Part shown: one piece after another, positions 22,985 through 37,400 of the stretch
Layout of the letters: each line of letters opens with the position of its first letter
Position numbering within the stretch: position 1 is the first letter of the stretch
DNA from: Stenopsyche tienmushanensis
Taxonomy: Eukaryota; Arthropoda; Insecta; Trichoptera; Stenopsychidae
Length of the DNA: 64,000 nucleotides
Reading direction: 5' to 3'
Assembly (NCBI GenBank): GCA_008973525.1
Contig: WACJ01000126.1
Span: forward strand, 868,001 to 932,000
The notes under the pieces: model-generated
Seen by the model: the letters and a program-made list of their open reading frames with translations, nothing else
What the model was told of the DNA's origin: nothing
Database searches by the model: none
Program-made: the position numbers and the translations under genes

Positions 22985-23220
22985 TCTGACGAACTGAGCA
23001 GGACACATCGCCAGGACAAAAGACGAAAGATGGACGAAAAGTCTTCTGGAATGGTACCCCAGAGACAAAAAAGACCCTCAGTAAGATGGGTAGATTAAAT
23101 AAAACAATTAACAAGGATCATATGGATACAGAAAGTCCTAGACAGGGAAAATGAAAAAATACAGATAAAATATTTATGGAAAATTGGCGCCACATCATGA
23201 AGAAAAGATAACCAAACTCA
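22985..23220 (+). pseudogene. Non-LTR (RTE-like) C-terminal fragment
   Basis: AGHIARTKDERWTKSLLEWY, PRDKK and, in other frames, IKQLTRIIWIQKVLDREN and WRHIMKKR form the typical end of RTE-type ORFs, with frameshifts. Confidence 0.6.
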
Positions 23221-23229
23221 AACTACAAC

Positions 23230-24490
23230 AACTATCGCTACTTATATTTTATTATTATTATAAGACTAATACACACCGACAATAGGAATACATGAATATT
23301 AAACGATTACTTCCAATTATCACATTTAGAAAGTGCTACTAATTCTAATTATTCTTTATTTTCGATTAACACCTATCTTCAGCCCAACTACTTTTAAGGT
23401 TACTTAACTATTCTTAGCCATTAAATTTGGAAATAAGATGGTTAACCAATGTTTCTTTTTTTCTTTTCAAAACCAATGTTCAGTCTGTAGACTGACTACT
23501 TAAAGGTTACTTGAACGTCCTGCTTGGTACACCCACATGATGAGACTTGTTATGATAGTTACTATGGATAGTCCTAACGATATATACCCCTATTCTAACA
23601 CATATAATAGCTTCCACAGTTGAGAAATATTACTTAGTTGGCCATTCCAACCATAAAAACCACTTATCTATAAATAATATATCAATGAAACACTGATAAC
23701 CATTTAAGAAAAGCCTAATTATTTTGTCCCTGTTCTGCATTATATGACATGTTGCATTGCATGCACTCAAAGAAGGTACTAGAATCTTTGTAATCTGAAA
23801 AGCCCTTTCCAGTAAAATCAACAAGGTCGCCTAGAGTAGTTTTTCACTTTCCTCTGAGGACAATTACTCAATCTTTACAAAGCTGGTTTGTTGGCACTAG
23901 CTTGCTCTACTAGCTTGAAAACTGTTCTTTTATTTAAAGATGGCAGTTTTTTTTTTCTACAATATGCTGGATATTGCAGCATTGGTATCATTCATAGTTT
24001 ATAAGAATTTGAACCATATATATGAGGGTTCAGCCAGACCCATTTCATTGACGGGAGGCAATAGAAACATTTATTGACAGAAGGGTTAAACAATCCGATG
24101 TGACGACGTGATCTATGATGATGGAGCTCGCCAAAGTGGTATGCCGAAGCACTCCTCAGCTTTCACCTGTTGGAGTAGATTCCCCACCTCACCTGCCGGT
24201 TGTAGTCACACGTTCTTGTCAGTAAGGCCGTCGAGCTCGTAACGGAACTACGTCTTTCTTAACAATTCTCTCAACAACATAAAAAAAATCGTAACCAAAG
24301 GTGCTCGATTAACACCCAAAACAAACAAAAACTCAATGTGCCATCCGAAATACGAAAAATAGTTTTGTTCGCAATTTTTAAGTCATAAAACATTGACAAT
24401 CTACCATAATTTTCGCAGAAAAGTTCGCACGCATCCTTTTATTATGTTATGTGTTGACATCAATTTATCTCTCCATCGTTACATATTATA
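23230..24490. other. Repeat scraps, no gene seen
   Basis: 23800-23870 is the inverse of 38560-38640 (CCTTTCCAGTA, GTCGCCTAGAGTAGTTTT). 24026-24091 is a TTAA-ended MITE end. Confidence 0.4.
24026..24091 (-). mobile_element. TTAA-type MITE end, copy 1
   Basis: The inverse reads TTAACCCTTCTGTCAA, then AATG and TCTGGCTG.ACCC, matching 29199-29245 on the plus strand. Confidence 0.4.
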
Positions 24491-24491
24491 A

Positions 24492-24891
24492 AGCAATCGT
24501 TTTTATTTAACCATGTGAAAAAATTATACGAAATAATTCGAATGAAATTTCGACAAAATCCAGATTAAATCGCTTGATAGCGACGTATTGCGTGCGAATT
24601 TGAATTTGGCGCCATTTTAAAAGCGTAATACATACCATCCAGTATTTGATATTAAATTCCAATCTTTTATATGAATAGCCCACACAATTGCTGGAACGAA
24701 AAGTATTGTCAAAAGTTGAGTTTTTGTTGCAATCCGATCGATCACGTTTCAAATTCAATTCTACGCGATTGTAATGCTCTATGTATTTTTTTATTTAGAT
24801 ATACACATTTTGTTCAAAACTCTGTGCGATTTTGTGTGAAGTGATAAAATGGATTTGTGATTAAAACGTGCAACAGTTTAGACGAAGCAAG
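24492..24891 (+). promoter_or_regulatory. Promoter and 5' leader region of the tetraspan gene
   Basis: AT-rich sequence upstream of the ATG with no clear TATA box. An in-frame TAA at 24862-24864 separates the leader from the coding frame. The transcription start cannot be placed from sequence. Confidence 0.3.
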
Positions 24892-25448
24892 ATGGTGGAA
24901 GAAGCAGCCATGTCTTCCGGAACGGAATCCTCGACAGACATCGACAGGGCATCATCAGAAAACGTGACGATAATAGCTGAAACCTTCAGCGATATAGCGC
25001 CGAGTACGACCCTATCTTCGGTGCAATCCGAAGACTCCACCAAGCAACTTATCTGCAAATCGCCGCAATCTCCAAAGAATCGCCCCAAGCAAAACATAGA
25101 CGTTAAGTCGGCCACAATCGAAAATGAATTCGTCGAGAGCGTCGACAAATCGAGATCGAGTCCAGAGACACTATGCTCCAAGTCCATGCTGACATCCCTC
25201 CACAGCGACATATCGATCAGGGATCACTCCAACAGACGACAATCCAAATTGATCCTGTATTTGGGGATAGGACAGCTGCTGGTCGGAGTGGCGATGGTCG
25301 TCACGGGAGGTCTCGTCATAATCCACGGATCAGCTCTGGGCAAAACCGGCGCAGGATTATGGTCGGGATGTTTGGCGATCGCCACCGGAGTTCTTGGCGT
25401 GCTCGCCGGAATCAACGATTGCTACGGCCTCTACGACAGACAGACCAG
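24892..25448 (+). CDS. Tetraspan gene exon 1 (N-tail, TM1, TM2)
   Basis: Runs from ATG 24892 (context caagATGg) to the donor CAG|GTGAGC at 25449, ending in phase 2. It encodes the Ser/Thr-rich cytosolic tail and the first hydrophobic hairpin, with a Gly-rich linker (HGSALGKTGAG) between TM1 and TM2. Confidence 0.85.
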
Positions 25449-28400
25449 GTGAGCAATTTTATTTTTGCAATCGCACACTTCCTGTTGAATCGGGCTCATG
25501 AGATCATGCATGTCAAATCATTGCATGAATCACTTTAGGCGAGGAGCTTCAAAAATGGCAATAATCCAAACGAAACGCTAGCAAAGCTAATAGGTTTGAA
25601 TTGGACGCGTTCATATCGAACGCGTTCTGAATGCTTGTAAACAATGGCGAAAACCATAATTAAACCATTCGAGCTATTATTTTACTTTTTAAGGCAATAA
25701 ATCACTCAAATTGGCTGTTTGTGAAACGTAATTGTTTTGAAAATCGTCAACTTCCTCGTGCTTTACACATACAATCCACGACGGTTATATTATACATTTC
25801 ACGTCTTACTTCTGGAAGGAAAGTGCAACGCTTGCCTGCACATTTATTTTAATTCTATACATCGGAAACGCGTATGATATTAATGTAGGAACAACAAAAA
25901 TGTTGATTTAATAAAAATTAAAAAGATTGCAATCGATCGATTGATATTTTGATGATCGTACTGATTTAAAAACGTTCACGGAGATGCACACAACAACTCA
26001 TCAAAATTTCATCGCAATCGGATGAATGATATAAGAACGTATACGCAACAAACAAACCACAAACATCCATTTTTATTTATATTATTAATAGATCTTGTCA
26101 TATAGTCGGTAAATATGGAGATCCATGAACAATTAAATCCACTAAAATCAATATTACACCATAAAAACTACTGAATATTAGCCTACGAGGAGACATTAAC
26201 ACTTTATAGTCCCTGAACTTTGCTCATAAAGCTCCGTAGATAGTAAATAGATAGTTAGGCACCCATACTAAATTTGTACATGCTTGATTCGTTAACAAGT
26301 GCAAGTGATTAACACGCTGCGAGAGGGCATTAGTCTCAAGTATTTTATCCGTTATTTACGTAAAAGGCGCCACAAACGAAGTGGACACTATAGGAGGGTT
26401 GACTGTATATGCTACATATTTTAAATCATGAAATATAAATGCATGCGTAAGATATTTGCTTAAAATACGGACGTATTCCTATTTCTGTGTACATTTGTAA
26501 ATTCAACAACTTCTATGGCTCAAATCATGACCTGAACAGGTTCTCGCTTTCTCACGGGCAATCACTGCTTCAAATTGCAACAAAAAAAAAACAATATTCT
26601 GAAGAGTTTCAGCCATTTCAAAATTTTGTCTTTAATTTCTGGCTGAAAATATGATTACCAAAACGACTAGTAATAATATTTTGGACTTGTTTTATGATTA
26701 TTATTTATTTTTTATGAATGGGAATATTTTTTTAGGGTATTTCAGTAAGCCTCTGCATTAACAATAATCACTTTAGGCATAAATTCACCAAAAGTCTTGA
26801 ACTTTTTGGTGGTTGGGGAAGATGAATAACGCCACTGAAGTGATTTTGGATTCATGGGTATAGTGACACACCCACGCTTCATCCCCTGTTACGATAGTAC
26901 CCAGAAAAGCTTCTCCCTGCTGTGCAAAGCACATTGTGTGAGCATTCTGGGCACCCATCTCGCACACAACTTCTTGTAACCAAGTTTTTCCGATATAATA
27001 TCACGAAGGAACCTTCGAGAAATGTCAGGAAATTCTTCATAAATAGGGAATCCAATCCCGGGATCCCGAACAGTTTTAGGCGCTCTTAAATCCCGGAATT
27101 AGTAAACGAAGTCCCAAAAAATCGGGATTAATTTTTTTATCGGGATGAAGGCTACTAAATCGACATATTCCCGCCGAAGTCTGGATGTTTGGAAACACTG
27201 GCATAGCTACTAGTTGGCGAGCTTTAGCGACGCCTGGGAGCAATAAGTGTCTAATCTATGTATACATATATACAGTACATATATGTTTTTTAAATTGTTG
27301 TATTAACGTTTCCCTACCGGTGATGTATTTACTACACATCGACTCTAACAATGGGAATATCGATATGAAATATAATAGATACGGGCTTCAGAATTTTTGT
27401 ATTCCTCCGTAATACAATTACGAACCACATCAAAGTATTATAGTATATAAATATTCATCTGCAGCGACGGAAATAAATAATTTGTTGAGAAATCGGGAAT
27501 TTTGCGGCAATATTTTCGGGCATATTTTCAAAATAATAATTGAATTATATTTTTATCTTTTCTTAAATAAATAAAACTCTTTGGCCTTCAATTAATTTTT
27601 TATATCAAACAAATGGACTTATTAGTAATTTTTAATCAAATGTATCAATGTAATTTCTTAAACTATTGAAAATCCCAGTCTCGGGATCCCAGGACTGACT
27701 CCCGGGGATTTCTTCAGAGAGCTAATGCATATTGTTGATTATTACTAGCTTAGTATTTCATAAACAAGATCAAATCTCGATGTAAGTCTTGCCTTTTAAG
27801 AATAATCATTAGTCGGGTTCCTAATGAAAACCATAACACTTTACTAAGTAAAGTACGTTAATTGCCACAGATTAAACGTAGTCACTCTTTCGCTCTGTTT
27901 GTCTTCTGATGATGAAGTTCACGGTCTGTTGGATCGAATCGCTTCCAAGAAATTACCTACATTAATATAAATTCGTGCAATATGAGCGTTTTTTGCTTCC
28001 GTGACACAAAATCTTCAGATAATGACTCAATTCCAGTCCGATTTGTTTTGCCTGTCGCCATCGATCTCGGACTTCGGGACCTTCAAACGAGTTAAATACT
28101 CGAGATGAAAATATAATTGCATCCAGAATGAAAGTACATAATTGGCGTTGCTAATAAGCGGTTCTTGAATGTCAAGATTATGGAGTGCAATTGTAAAGTA
28201 ATCCAGGGAAGTAGTTATAGCAATATTAGAGAGGAGAAAATGCTTAAATGCTTGAGAAAAACTGACAGTGCCACCGATAAACGGTGAAATTGTCTCAGTC
28301 AAATTTCGCATGGTCGGAATATAACCCTTTGATTAGTGAGTTTATTTTGGATTGATTTAACCATAGACGCTATATTCGATGGTTTCATATCAGGATCGCA

Positions 28401-31400
28401 CAGCGTGAGTCGAGCTTGTATATCAATCAATGAACCTTAACACCGTTGATAGAACATAATATTCGTTCTTTCGTTCGAAGAAAGTCACCAACGATCTAAG
28501 AAGATCGCATACATGATGGTTTTCAATCGGATACGGACAAATTCCATTATGATTTTAAAAGTCGATCTAAGAACATTCCATGCATACGTGTAGAGGTGCC
28601 TTTATAGCACGATCTTTTCATCGATGCACGAGTTTATGATGAGACGCAAGACACCCGTCTCTTTCTCCGATTCACTTCATATCCGCACTCAATGTGCGAC
28701 AACGCTCTTTCTGAATCGCTCAAGTCTGAACGCAAATATGCGCGATTACTCTACTTTAGTCTGGATCTTTGAGGGACTCGATGTCAAAACATTTCGTCGT
28801 TAAAAGGTAATCTCGCTGCTCCAGTTTCGGATTGATACGATCTAAATGTTAATCTATCGTTTGACATTATGCGACAAGCCATTGACACTCGAATGAAGAT
28901 CATTAGAGAGTGTTGATGAAATCTTCGGGTCATCATCTTGCAGTTGTGACATTGCTGAGCTTTTTTTACCGAAGCTCTATGACCGCATTTTATGAGCTTT
29001 TTCGTGTACATATTATGACATCGTTCGGGAATCGTCCGATCACGTTTTTGGAAATTATGGCATTATGCCTAAATCATGTCGACAGTTATGCAACGTAAAT
29101 TAAATTGAATGCGCCTTGACAACAATGCGCACGACTCAAATGAAGGCGAGATAAACATTTAATTAAAATTATTCCGGCTGCATTTCAGCATTTCATATTA
29201 ACCCTTCTGTCAACGAAATGTATCTGGCTGGACCCCTCATACATTTTGTACACAAACAATATTTTTACTATGCCTATGTTATTTCCGCAAGTGTAAACAA
29301 TATGTTAACAAAGTTTTATCGCAATCAGATGAACGGTATGGCAGCGCATTAAATACGGACAAACAAACATTGATTTTTACATATTAAAAAACTATGCCTA
29401 TATTACTCACGCAATTCTTAGCAATAAGTGGACAAAGTTTTATCGCAATCGGATGAACGGTATGGCAGCGCATTAAATACGGACAAACAAACATTGATTT
29501 TTATGTATTAGATTAATTATGCCAACGCTGTAATATTCATCATATTGTATAAAAAAGCTGCCATCTTTTATGCTCGATGTATAAAAGAACAGTTTTCAAG
29601 CTACACATAAAGCTTACAATACTAAATATAGCTTTTTCCAAATATATGATGCGAAAGGATTTCTTACTACACAGTTAAAAATGCATGTCAACATGAGAAA
29701 TATTATAAAATATTTTATAAAGCGAAAGGATTAAAATTTTCTTACGGAACATTAAGAAAAACGTGATTTCTTATACTAATTCTATGAAAAAAAATTAAAT
29801 CTTTTCAGACCTCTTTCATTGGCTTTAGGTGTTTAAATAGAACTATCATTTTTTTCTCGAAACACAATAATCCTGAACTTATTTTTAGTTCTATATTATG
29901 TTAAACCTTTCAATGGACAAAGTCAGCGATATTTATTAAGGTCTATACATAGCTAATATTTAAAAAAAAACTCATCGCAGAAGCAAAGAGATCAAACCAG
30001 AGTTTCAGTAATTAAAAATAATCATTTTAAATTACAATAACACGAATGGACACGGACCTAAATTATTTATTTATCCGTTCACTATTACATCGCGTTTCAA
30101 TGTTATTAATTATCAATTTAATAATTTCAATAGCACACAAATAAAAACCAATACGCCATATTCGATATCACTATGAAAACGATCCAGATCAGAACTATCC
30201 AATTAAACCGGCCCCTTTGAAACATTGCTTAATAGCACTATCCAATTTATACATTGAAATGATATGTTGATAATACCCTATGCTGTTATATGATATGTAG
30301 AAATAGAAATATATCCGTATTTTAAACAAAAATATTAAAATGAATAACACATGTTTCAATGAAAACGCTCAATGTTTAAATATAAATAAAACAAGTTGTG
30401 TGTAAGATATCTATTCAATTTAATTTTTATTTGAAAGAATATTATATGGCATTATGTATAAAATATAACATTGTTCAAATGTCCGCCGCGGCTTTGCTTG
30501 ATGGCACGTATTCGGTGATCTAATTTATGGATGACTTTGTTGCATAAATCTGGCTGAATTTGCTGGATGGCGTACGTTATGTTGACTTTGAGGTATTCGT
30601 TGTTTATTTTAACGCATTGGTGGATACGTCTGCATTATGCAGTCATTTTTCATACCAAAAAATGTATCCAAAGCGTTAAAGTTCGCCCCAAACAGTGATT
30701 TTTTCGGGATGTATCCAAAAATGAACCTCGTCGTCAAGATTATTTTTTTGGCGAAACGTTTCTTGAACGGAGCTTTTAAAATAAAAAATGATAATTTGCA
30801 GACATTGTTCAACACTATAACCTTTCACGATAGTTTGCCATATACTATTGAACAATTCTTTACTAAGCTGTTAAGTGGGCATCATGTATAAATACGTCCA
30901 ACGTAAACAGCATCGAAATTGGTTAGGACGTATATATACGTCCTCGAAAAATATGTTGAGGCCTAAAGCAGGCGAGGACTAACAAGCTTTAGGACTCAAC
31001 ATACATTTCGAGGACGTATATATACGTCCAAACCAATTTCGGTGCTATGTATGTTGGACGTATATATACGTCATGCCCACTTAACAGGTTAATATATTCG
31101 CTATAACCTAATAAATATTGAGCGTTTCCATTGAAAGATCCTATATTAGTTTTATTTCTGCTAACTGCCCCCTCGCGCATGTTAGTCACTCGCACTTATT
31201 AACAAACTAAACACGTACATATTTTCTATAGTGTATATAATTTTCTATAGCGTGGTATCTCGACACTATAGAAGGGCTGACTGGTATACTCTGCCTTATT
31301 TCTACTTTAAAAACAACTGATAAATTGCATTAATAATGTAAAATTATGGTTCCAATTTAATATATAGGATCTTTCAATAAGAGCGCTCAACTTTTAAATG

Positions 31401-34400
31401 TAAATAAAACAAGTTGTGTGTAAGATATCTACTCAATTTAAATTTTATTTGAAAGAATATTTTATGGCATTAAATATAAAATCGTTCAAGTATCCGCCGC
31501 GGCTTTACTTGGTGGCATGTATTCAGTAGGACAAATTTATCGATGACTGTCGCATAAATCTGGCTGAATTTATTAGATTGCGTTCGTTATTAGACTTTGT
31601 AGGCATCAATTATTTGCAATTTAAACGCATTTAAGATAGCCCCAAAGGAATAATTCTAAATTTTGAGCTTCCCTATTGTAAAATCCTCTATATGTCTCTA
31701 TTCAACTAATTTTTTGAATGTAAATTTAATGCATAAATATATTTTTTACAGCCGCATGGGAAATCTCTTCTTGACACTCTTCTTGGCTTTGAGCTTAATA
31801 GCCTTAGCAGCTGGAAATTTAGCAGCAGTTTTAGCTGGAACTGGACTCCTGAGGGATGTCCGAAGACCCACTTCGACTATCGGATCGACATCATCAGAGC
31901 AGGTAAAATGACACGAAATTTATTATCAGCTATTTAAAATTTAAATATATTTATGACTTCCTCGATGAAAATCGTTTCTTAAGAGAATTTCCAATTTGAA
32001 CGAATGCAATCCTCAGCAATGAGGAAAATGACGGTGCGTGTCCAATGCACGCATCTACGTCTTTCATTTTCGATTGGGAAACTTAACAAATAATAGATAT
32101 TGGGTTTTGGTAAATGAACAGTATGCATGGCCAGTCTGTGAATTATAAATGTGGAAATTTTCGACAAACAACCGTACTTTTCTACTAAAAACTGTGTCAA
32201 CCGCGACATAAATATGTGGTCTGCGGTGCCTAGTTTGAGAAACGCATAAATCGTACTTTCTACCAACGAGGTTCTTCGTCGTTTACTATCCATAGGTCCA
32301 TTTCGAAAAATTCACGATTTATAATTGTCCATAGACGGATAGGAATGCCAGGGATCTCATATTGGGCGATTCGGAATAGCCAATTAGTCATTTGTTCGTT
32401 CGTGTGAAACGCTATCATTAGAGCCCAAATCTTCGCAGTCAAATACCATATTGAACATTTGCTTGGGATAAAGTTGGAAAATCGAAGCGAAAGTGAAATT
32501 TAATTGGAAAATTACTCTGGTAGAATTTGGCAAAAATCATTAGGCAATCCCATTGATGAAAATTGATGGGGTGGAATTAATGAATTTGATGACAGCGATT
32601 AGATTTGCGTATCTAATTCCAAATGCTTCAAAAGCTTTTGTAGGAAGATAATAATTGAAAATCACATTCATTCTGGGAATTGAAAGTCTCAGTTAGGGGT
32701 CTCAAATATTCGTAAAATCAATTATTCGAATAATAAATATGAAATATAAGTGATATTTTGAAGCCAAACAAAATCAAAAAGATCCGAATTTTATTTATAA
32801 AAACACGCATTTTAAAAATAAAAGTGCATTAAACGCTTCTACTTTTAATCCTTTGAGTAGTGAGTTAATTTTAAAACCATGTAGATACTATATTATCGTC
32901 CATACCAATCCATTTATCTCTCAGGACCGCGCAGCGTGAGTAAAGTTTGTATATAAATAAATGAACCTTAACACTGTTGATAGCGCACAATATTCTTTCG
33001 TTTGTCCTTCATCAACATAAACAATACACTTAAAATCGATTAATTTGGACTATCGATCTATGCAATCGAACAATGTACGCAAGACACTCTCTCCGTCTCT
33101 GTCTCCCACTTACAATATCTGAACACAACGTGCAAGAATGTTCTTTCTGAATAACTGGAATTCGATCGCAAATACGCGTTGGTTTTATCGACAATATTTT
33201 ATTATCTGCATTTATAAATCAGAGTTGTTGATTGACTTATCGTTTTGTATTGAAAAATCTGATGTTCTAAATGTAATGCATTTCTTGTTACTTCCATTCG
33301 CATTTTGATATACACTTGGGTCTTTTTTTATGCGATAGATAAGTTCCACGGGGGGTCGCATGTAAAAAAAATCGCATAAAAAAAGACTTCAACTACATAG
33401 AAAACTGAAGGATACGTTCCATTATTTTTAAAAACCGCATAACTTCAAATCATTGTGTTGGAATGAATCAAAAATCGCATAAAAAAATCTTGCATATATC
33501 GTACGATTGTATAGATCGTTAAACCAAATTTATCGACTAATAATGATATGATAGCGAATGACAAAATGAATCGATTTCAAGTGTATTATTTATGTTTATT
33601 TGAAGAAATGACCGAATATTGTGTGCCATCGACAGTGTTTATTTATTTAAATACAAGTTTCGTACACGTTGCGATGGTTTTGCTAGATAAGTGGATTTAT
33701 TCGAATGATAAGTGGCGGGCATAGAAATATGGCATCCAAGTTTATCATGATTTTAAATTAGCTCACTGCGTAAAGGGTCGCTAGGTAAACTTTGCGATGA
33801 TTTAACCATTAAGCTTTTGAGAAGAGTTGCCAGTTTTAAAAACAATTCCGTTCGTCCATCGCCCATGTTAATTTTAGATTTTTTTATGCGCATTCGCATA
33901 AAAAGAGCTTAGTCCTCTATAGAAAAATGATGGATAGGTTCCATTATTTTTGAAAACCGCACTACTTCAAAATCGCATAAAAATAGACCCAAGTGTACTT
34001 ATTAATTTCTTCAAGACATTGGAACATTTTTTTTAATAAATATATTTCTTCGTCAGTAATAATTTCCGATCTTAAAAACTTTTATTGATTTTTTGACAAA
34101 TTCAGAGAATAAAAGAAATCTTTTTAATATCATGCTTATTGAGTTCCGTTTGGTTTTACCGTTCTAAATTATTTAATAAAATTTTATAAATATTTGAATT
34201 TCGACCAAATGAAGTTTAGATTCGTTCTCGATTTCATTTGGCACAAACCACCTTATGTAAGTTAGCCTCTGAAGGAACTTTTGTGAACGTACAGATCATA
34301 GAAAATTCCGTAAAAGCCTTAAAAGAGGTCAGAAGGTCTGTATGTCCAACCGGTCCGCTTTCCGGACCACTGATATCGATTTATAACCATGGATAAAATA

Positions 34401-37400
34401 TAGGTCTATAACTTCACTCATGAGATAAAAAAAAACAATGTACTGAAAGGGGAAGAATCAGCTCCAAAGAAAACGAAGACTGTTCCTACTGCAAGCGGTT
34501 GTGCTTCAAAATATGTTCATTGATTATCTTCAAAAAGGAAAAAAATCAACAGCGAGTATTATGCGGATTTATTGCAGCTATCGGAATAATCAATGTCTCA
34601 AACGGGTGAGACATAGGACCGGAAAGTGCTATGAATATATCTGACTGAAATACGACTACGTATATGTCCTAAAGCTTATTGAAGGATTTTGACAATGGGT
34701 AATAAATAATTTTGATTGTATAATGCCAAACGATAGTTCCTAAATTAGTTAAAACAGAAAGTTACTTGAAGATTGGACAAGGCAGCAACCCCGACCAGAT
34801 GTATCTAAGCCACTTCCTTGCTAGGGGGCTTATCGCATTCACCGGAGCGACTCTTTCGCAAGACACATTAAGGATAGGATATTTAAATGTGATTTACCGA
34901 TGATGCAACAGCCATAAATGCGTTTAGTAAATAGTAATTGGCATTGCATAATTGTTGTACCGCGGGCAACGAACCAGCTGTTCTTCGTACAGCGACTGCT
35001 TCACGATTCCACGCTCCACCAAACCCTCTGATGTCACATTGATAAATATGAATGACAATCACTGAGAGGCTTCGTTCCAGCTAACCTATTCGTTTCTGCA
35101 ATTAAAGGTCGTCTGCGGAGGCACAATGACAAATTAGTCATTCTGCTGTTGGCTCCTAACGAGGACTTCTCGTTAAGCGACTAGTTTAGCAGCCTGTCCA
35201 ACGCGCCAGCAATGCTGGCTCTCAATCAGTGTCTGCACATTTACAATGATTATTCCTTCAGTAATGGACTAATAATTAAACCATTTTCTTATGTGCTTAG
35301 ACAACTAGGCCTATAACGAAACCCTAACGAGGACATTTGTAAAGTAAGCCAGTTTTATTAGCCCAGCCTAATGGCAAATTTGTTACGTTTGGCGATATTG
35401 CAATAGTATCATTTATCATCATGCATGCATCTTTTCTTCTTTACGGCACTGAAAATCAGAATTGCAAAGAAGAAAATAGTCAATTTAATATTTTAGATCG
35501 TTTTTAACGCAAGGTTTACCGCACCCGTCAATTTGCCGAAATTTGAACTGTTATTTTTTTTTTTTTTGCTGACTGTTCTTCATGGAATAGCACTGATATA
35601 TATCCAAATCTGTGCTCTTCTTAGCTTTACAATTTGAAAGTTATATTTGATGTATACCTTTCTTTATAAACATCAATTTATCGACTAATTTGGTAGTGAA
35701 AAGGAACATTTCTAAAATATATGTTGTGTCAGAAAAAGGATGCGTTTTTGTCCAAGAAATGAAGTTCATATTTTTTTAAATGCAATTCCAAGGAGATAAA
35801 TTTATGTAAATCCTTAGATTACTTCGTTTTCGCGAGAAAATACAAAGATCTAAACACTTACATGCAAATAAGTTTGTCCGAATCCATCGGATTGTCTAGT
35901 TATTATTACTTCTGTGGAAGCAATGCGTCGGGTATCAGCTAGTAGACAATATAATTTTGATTAACAGCCCATGTTAAAGTCAGGACTTCAAACTTGAATT
36001 TGTGAATGCAAAATTTGTTTGAATCTATTCATCTGATAACATTATAATTTTTACTCTTTGTTCCTTATTTCGACTGTAGTTGTCTGAAGTAGCGTTTCCT
36101 CTTTCATTTTTGCAAAGAATTTTTTTTTATGGGAACATCTGTCGTGTAAATTAATTCTATTGACGGCCCTATTCCGTGACTGGCACGATGTCCAGACCTG
36201 ACACCACTAGATTTCTTTGTCTGGGGATGTACCCTATTCCGTGGCTCACATGTCCTCCGGATCTGACACCACTGGAATCAAAAAGCATTGCAAAATATAA
36301 AAACAGTTATTTATTGCTATTACGACTTCAGATTAAAAAGTTATTTTTTCAAAATGTTGAAAAAAATTCTATTTAGACAAACCTGACACTTAGAACATAG
36401 AGCCTATAAAAAATACCAGTCCATCTGCAAAACACCCTGTATTATCTATGTAGTCAGACTGAGACTCCCAGATTTTAATTTATATCCTAGTGCTGTGTAT
36501 TCCAATCTGGGACTCCCAGGCTTCAAGCAAATAAGCGTCAAACCAATCTCATTTTGCTTAATTAATTATATAGTTCTAGTTCCAATTATTATGCCTTGCA
36601 AAGATAGATGTATAGCGTAGGCGATTTACCATCTCCACATAGTAGCGCTGTTAACAGCGACATCTTCCATCTCTCTCTCAGGTGCAATGTGTTTTTATAA
36701 CAGCGCCATCTCTTGTGGCCCTGCGGAGACATTGCACCTGCATACCGACCGATCGCTTCTTGCGCGTGCACCGTTGTCGGTTAGCCTTGGCTGCGGGAGG
36801 TCGTCCCTCCTGCAGCCAGACCTCTCTCTCTCTCTCTCTCGTGTGGAATAAATAGTTATTTAGAGAAGACAGTCTTTCTATTCGATGCCCGTCAACGGGC
36901 AACCATCTTACGCACAGCTTTTTCATGTCCAAACTTTCAGTCAATATGCAATGTAGAGTGTTTTTTAAAATGCTAACTATGTCTGCTAACTCACGCACTT
37001 TCATTCGAGGGTCATCCAATACCATTTTGTGGATTTTTTCACTATTTCTGGTGTAGTAACTTCATTTGGTTGACTTCTTAGATGTTCACCTTGGCAGTTC
37101 GTACGGCCTCGTTTAAATTCTGCCATCCAATATTTTTTTGTTGTAAACGAAGGATCAGAATTTTCCAAAGCAGAATCTAGCTCGGTTTTGATAATGGTAG
37201 GATTGAAACAACTGAGGAATGTACGCAGACGCCACGAAAAACGTACATCCGAGTCAATTTATGACTATGTTTCAACGTCTATATATCGCAACGCAGCACT
37301 TTTGGTGGACAATTCGTGCAAAAATCGCTGTTTTGGGAATGTTTACATGATGCTTTACAATATTCAGTCTGCCTTCGAGTTCTTCCAAGTATAATTTGTT

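Larger units (their letters stand above)
25449..31751 (+). other. Intron 1 of the tetraspan gene (6303 bp), repeat-filled
   Basis: Contains Helitron-like ends, a mariner fragment (26.8-27.0 kb), a non-autonomous hAT (27.05-27.7 kb), a copy of the GCGCAGCGTGAG family (28.3 kb) and Tc1/mariner relics with a nested foldback (30.35-31.14 kb). No exon-like open frame was recognised; an open frame on the minus strand at 28027-28311 matches nothing I know. Confidence 0.7.

Noticed and set aside
30609..30891. Overlapping plus and minus open frames in intron 1 as host exons
   Set aside because: They lie inside the Tc1/mariner relic (EVHFW-type text on the minus strand) and lack splice sites.
36176..36376. 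66-aa frame as a transposase gene
   Set aside because: Made of two 65-bp repeat units in shifting frames; no catalytic domain.
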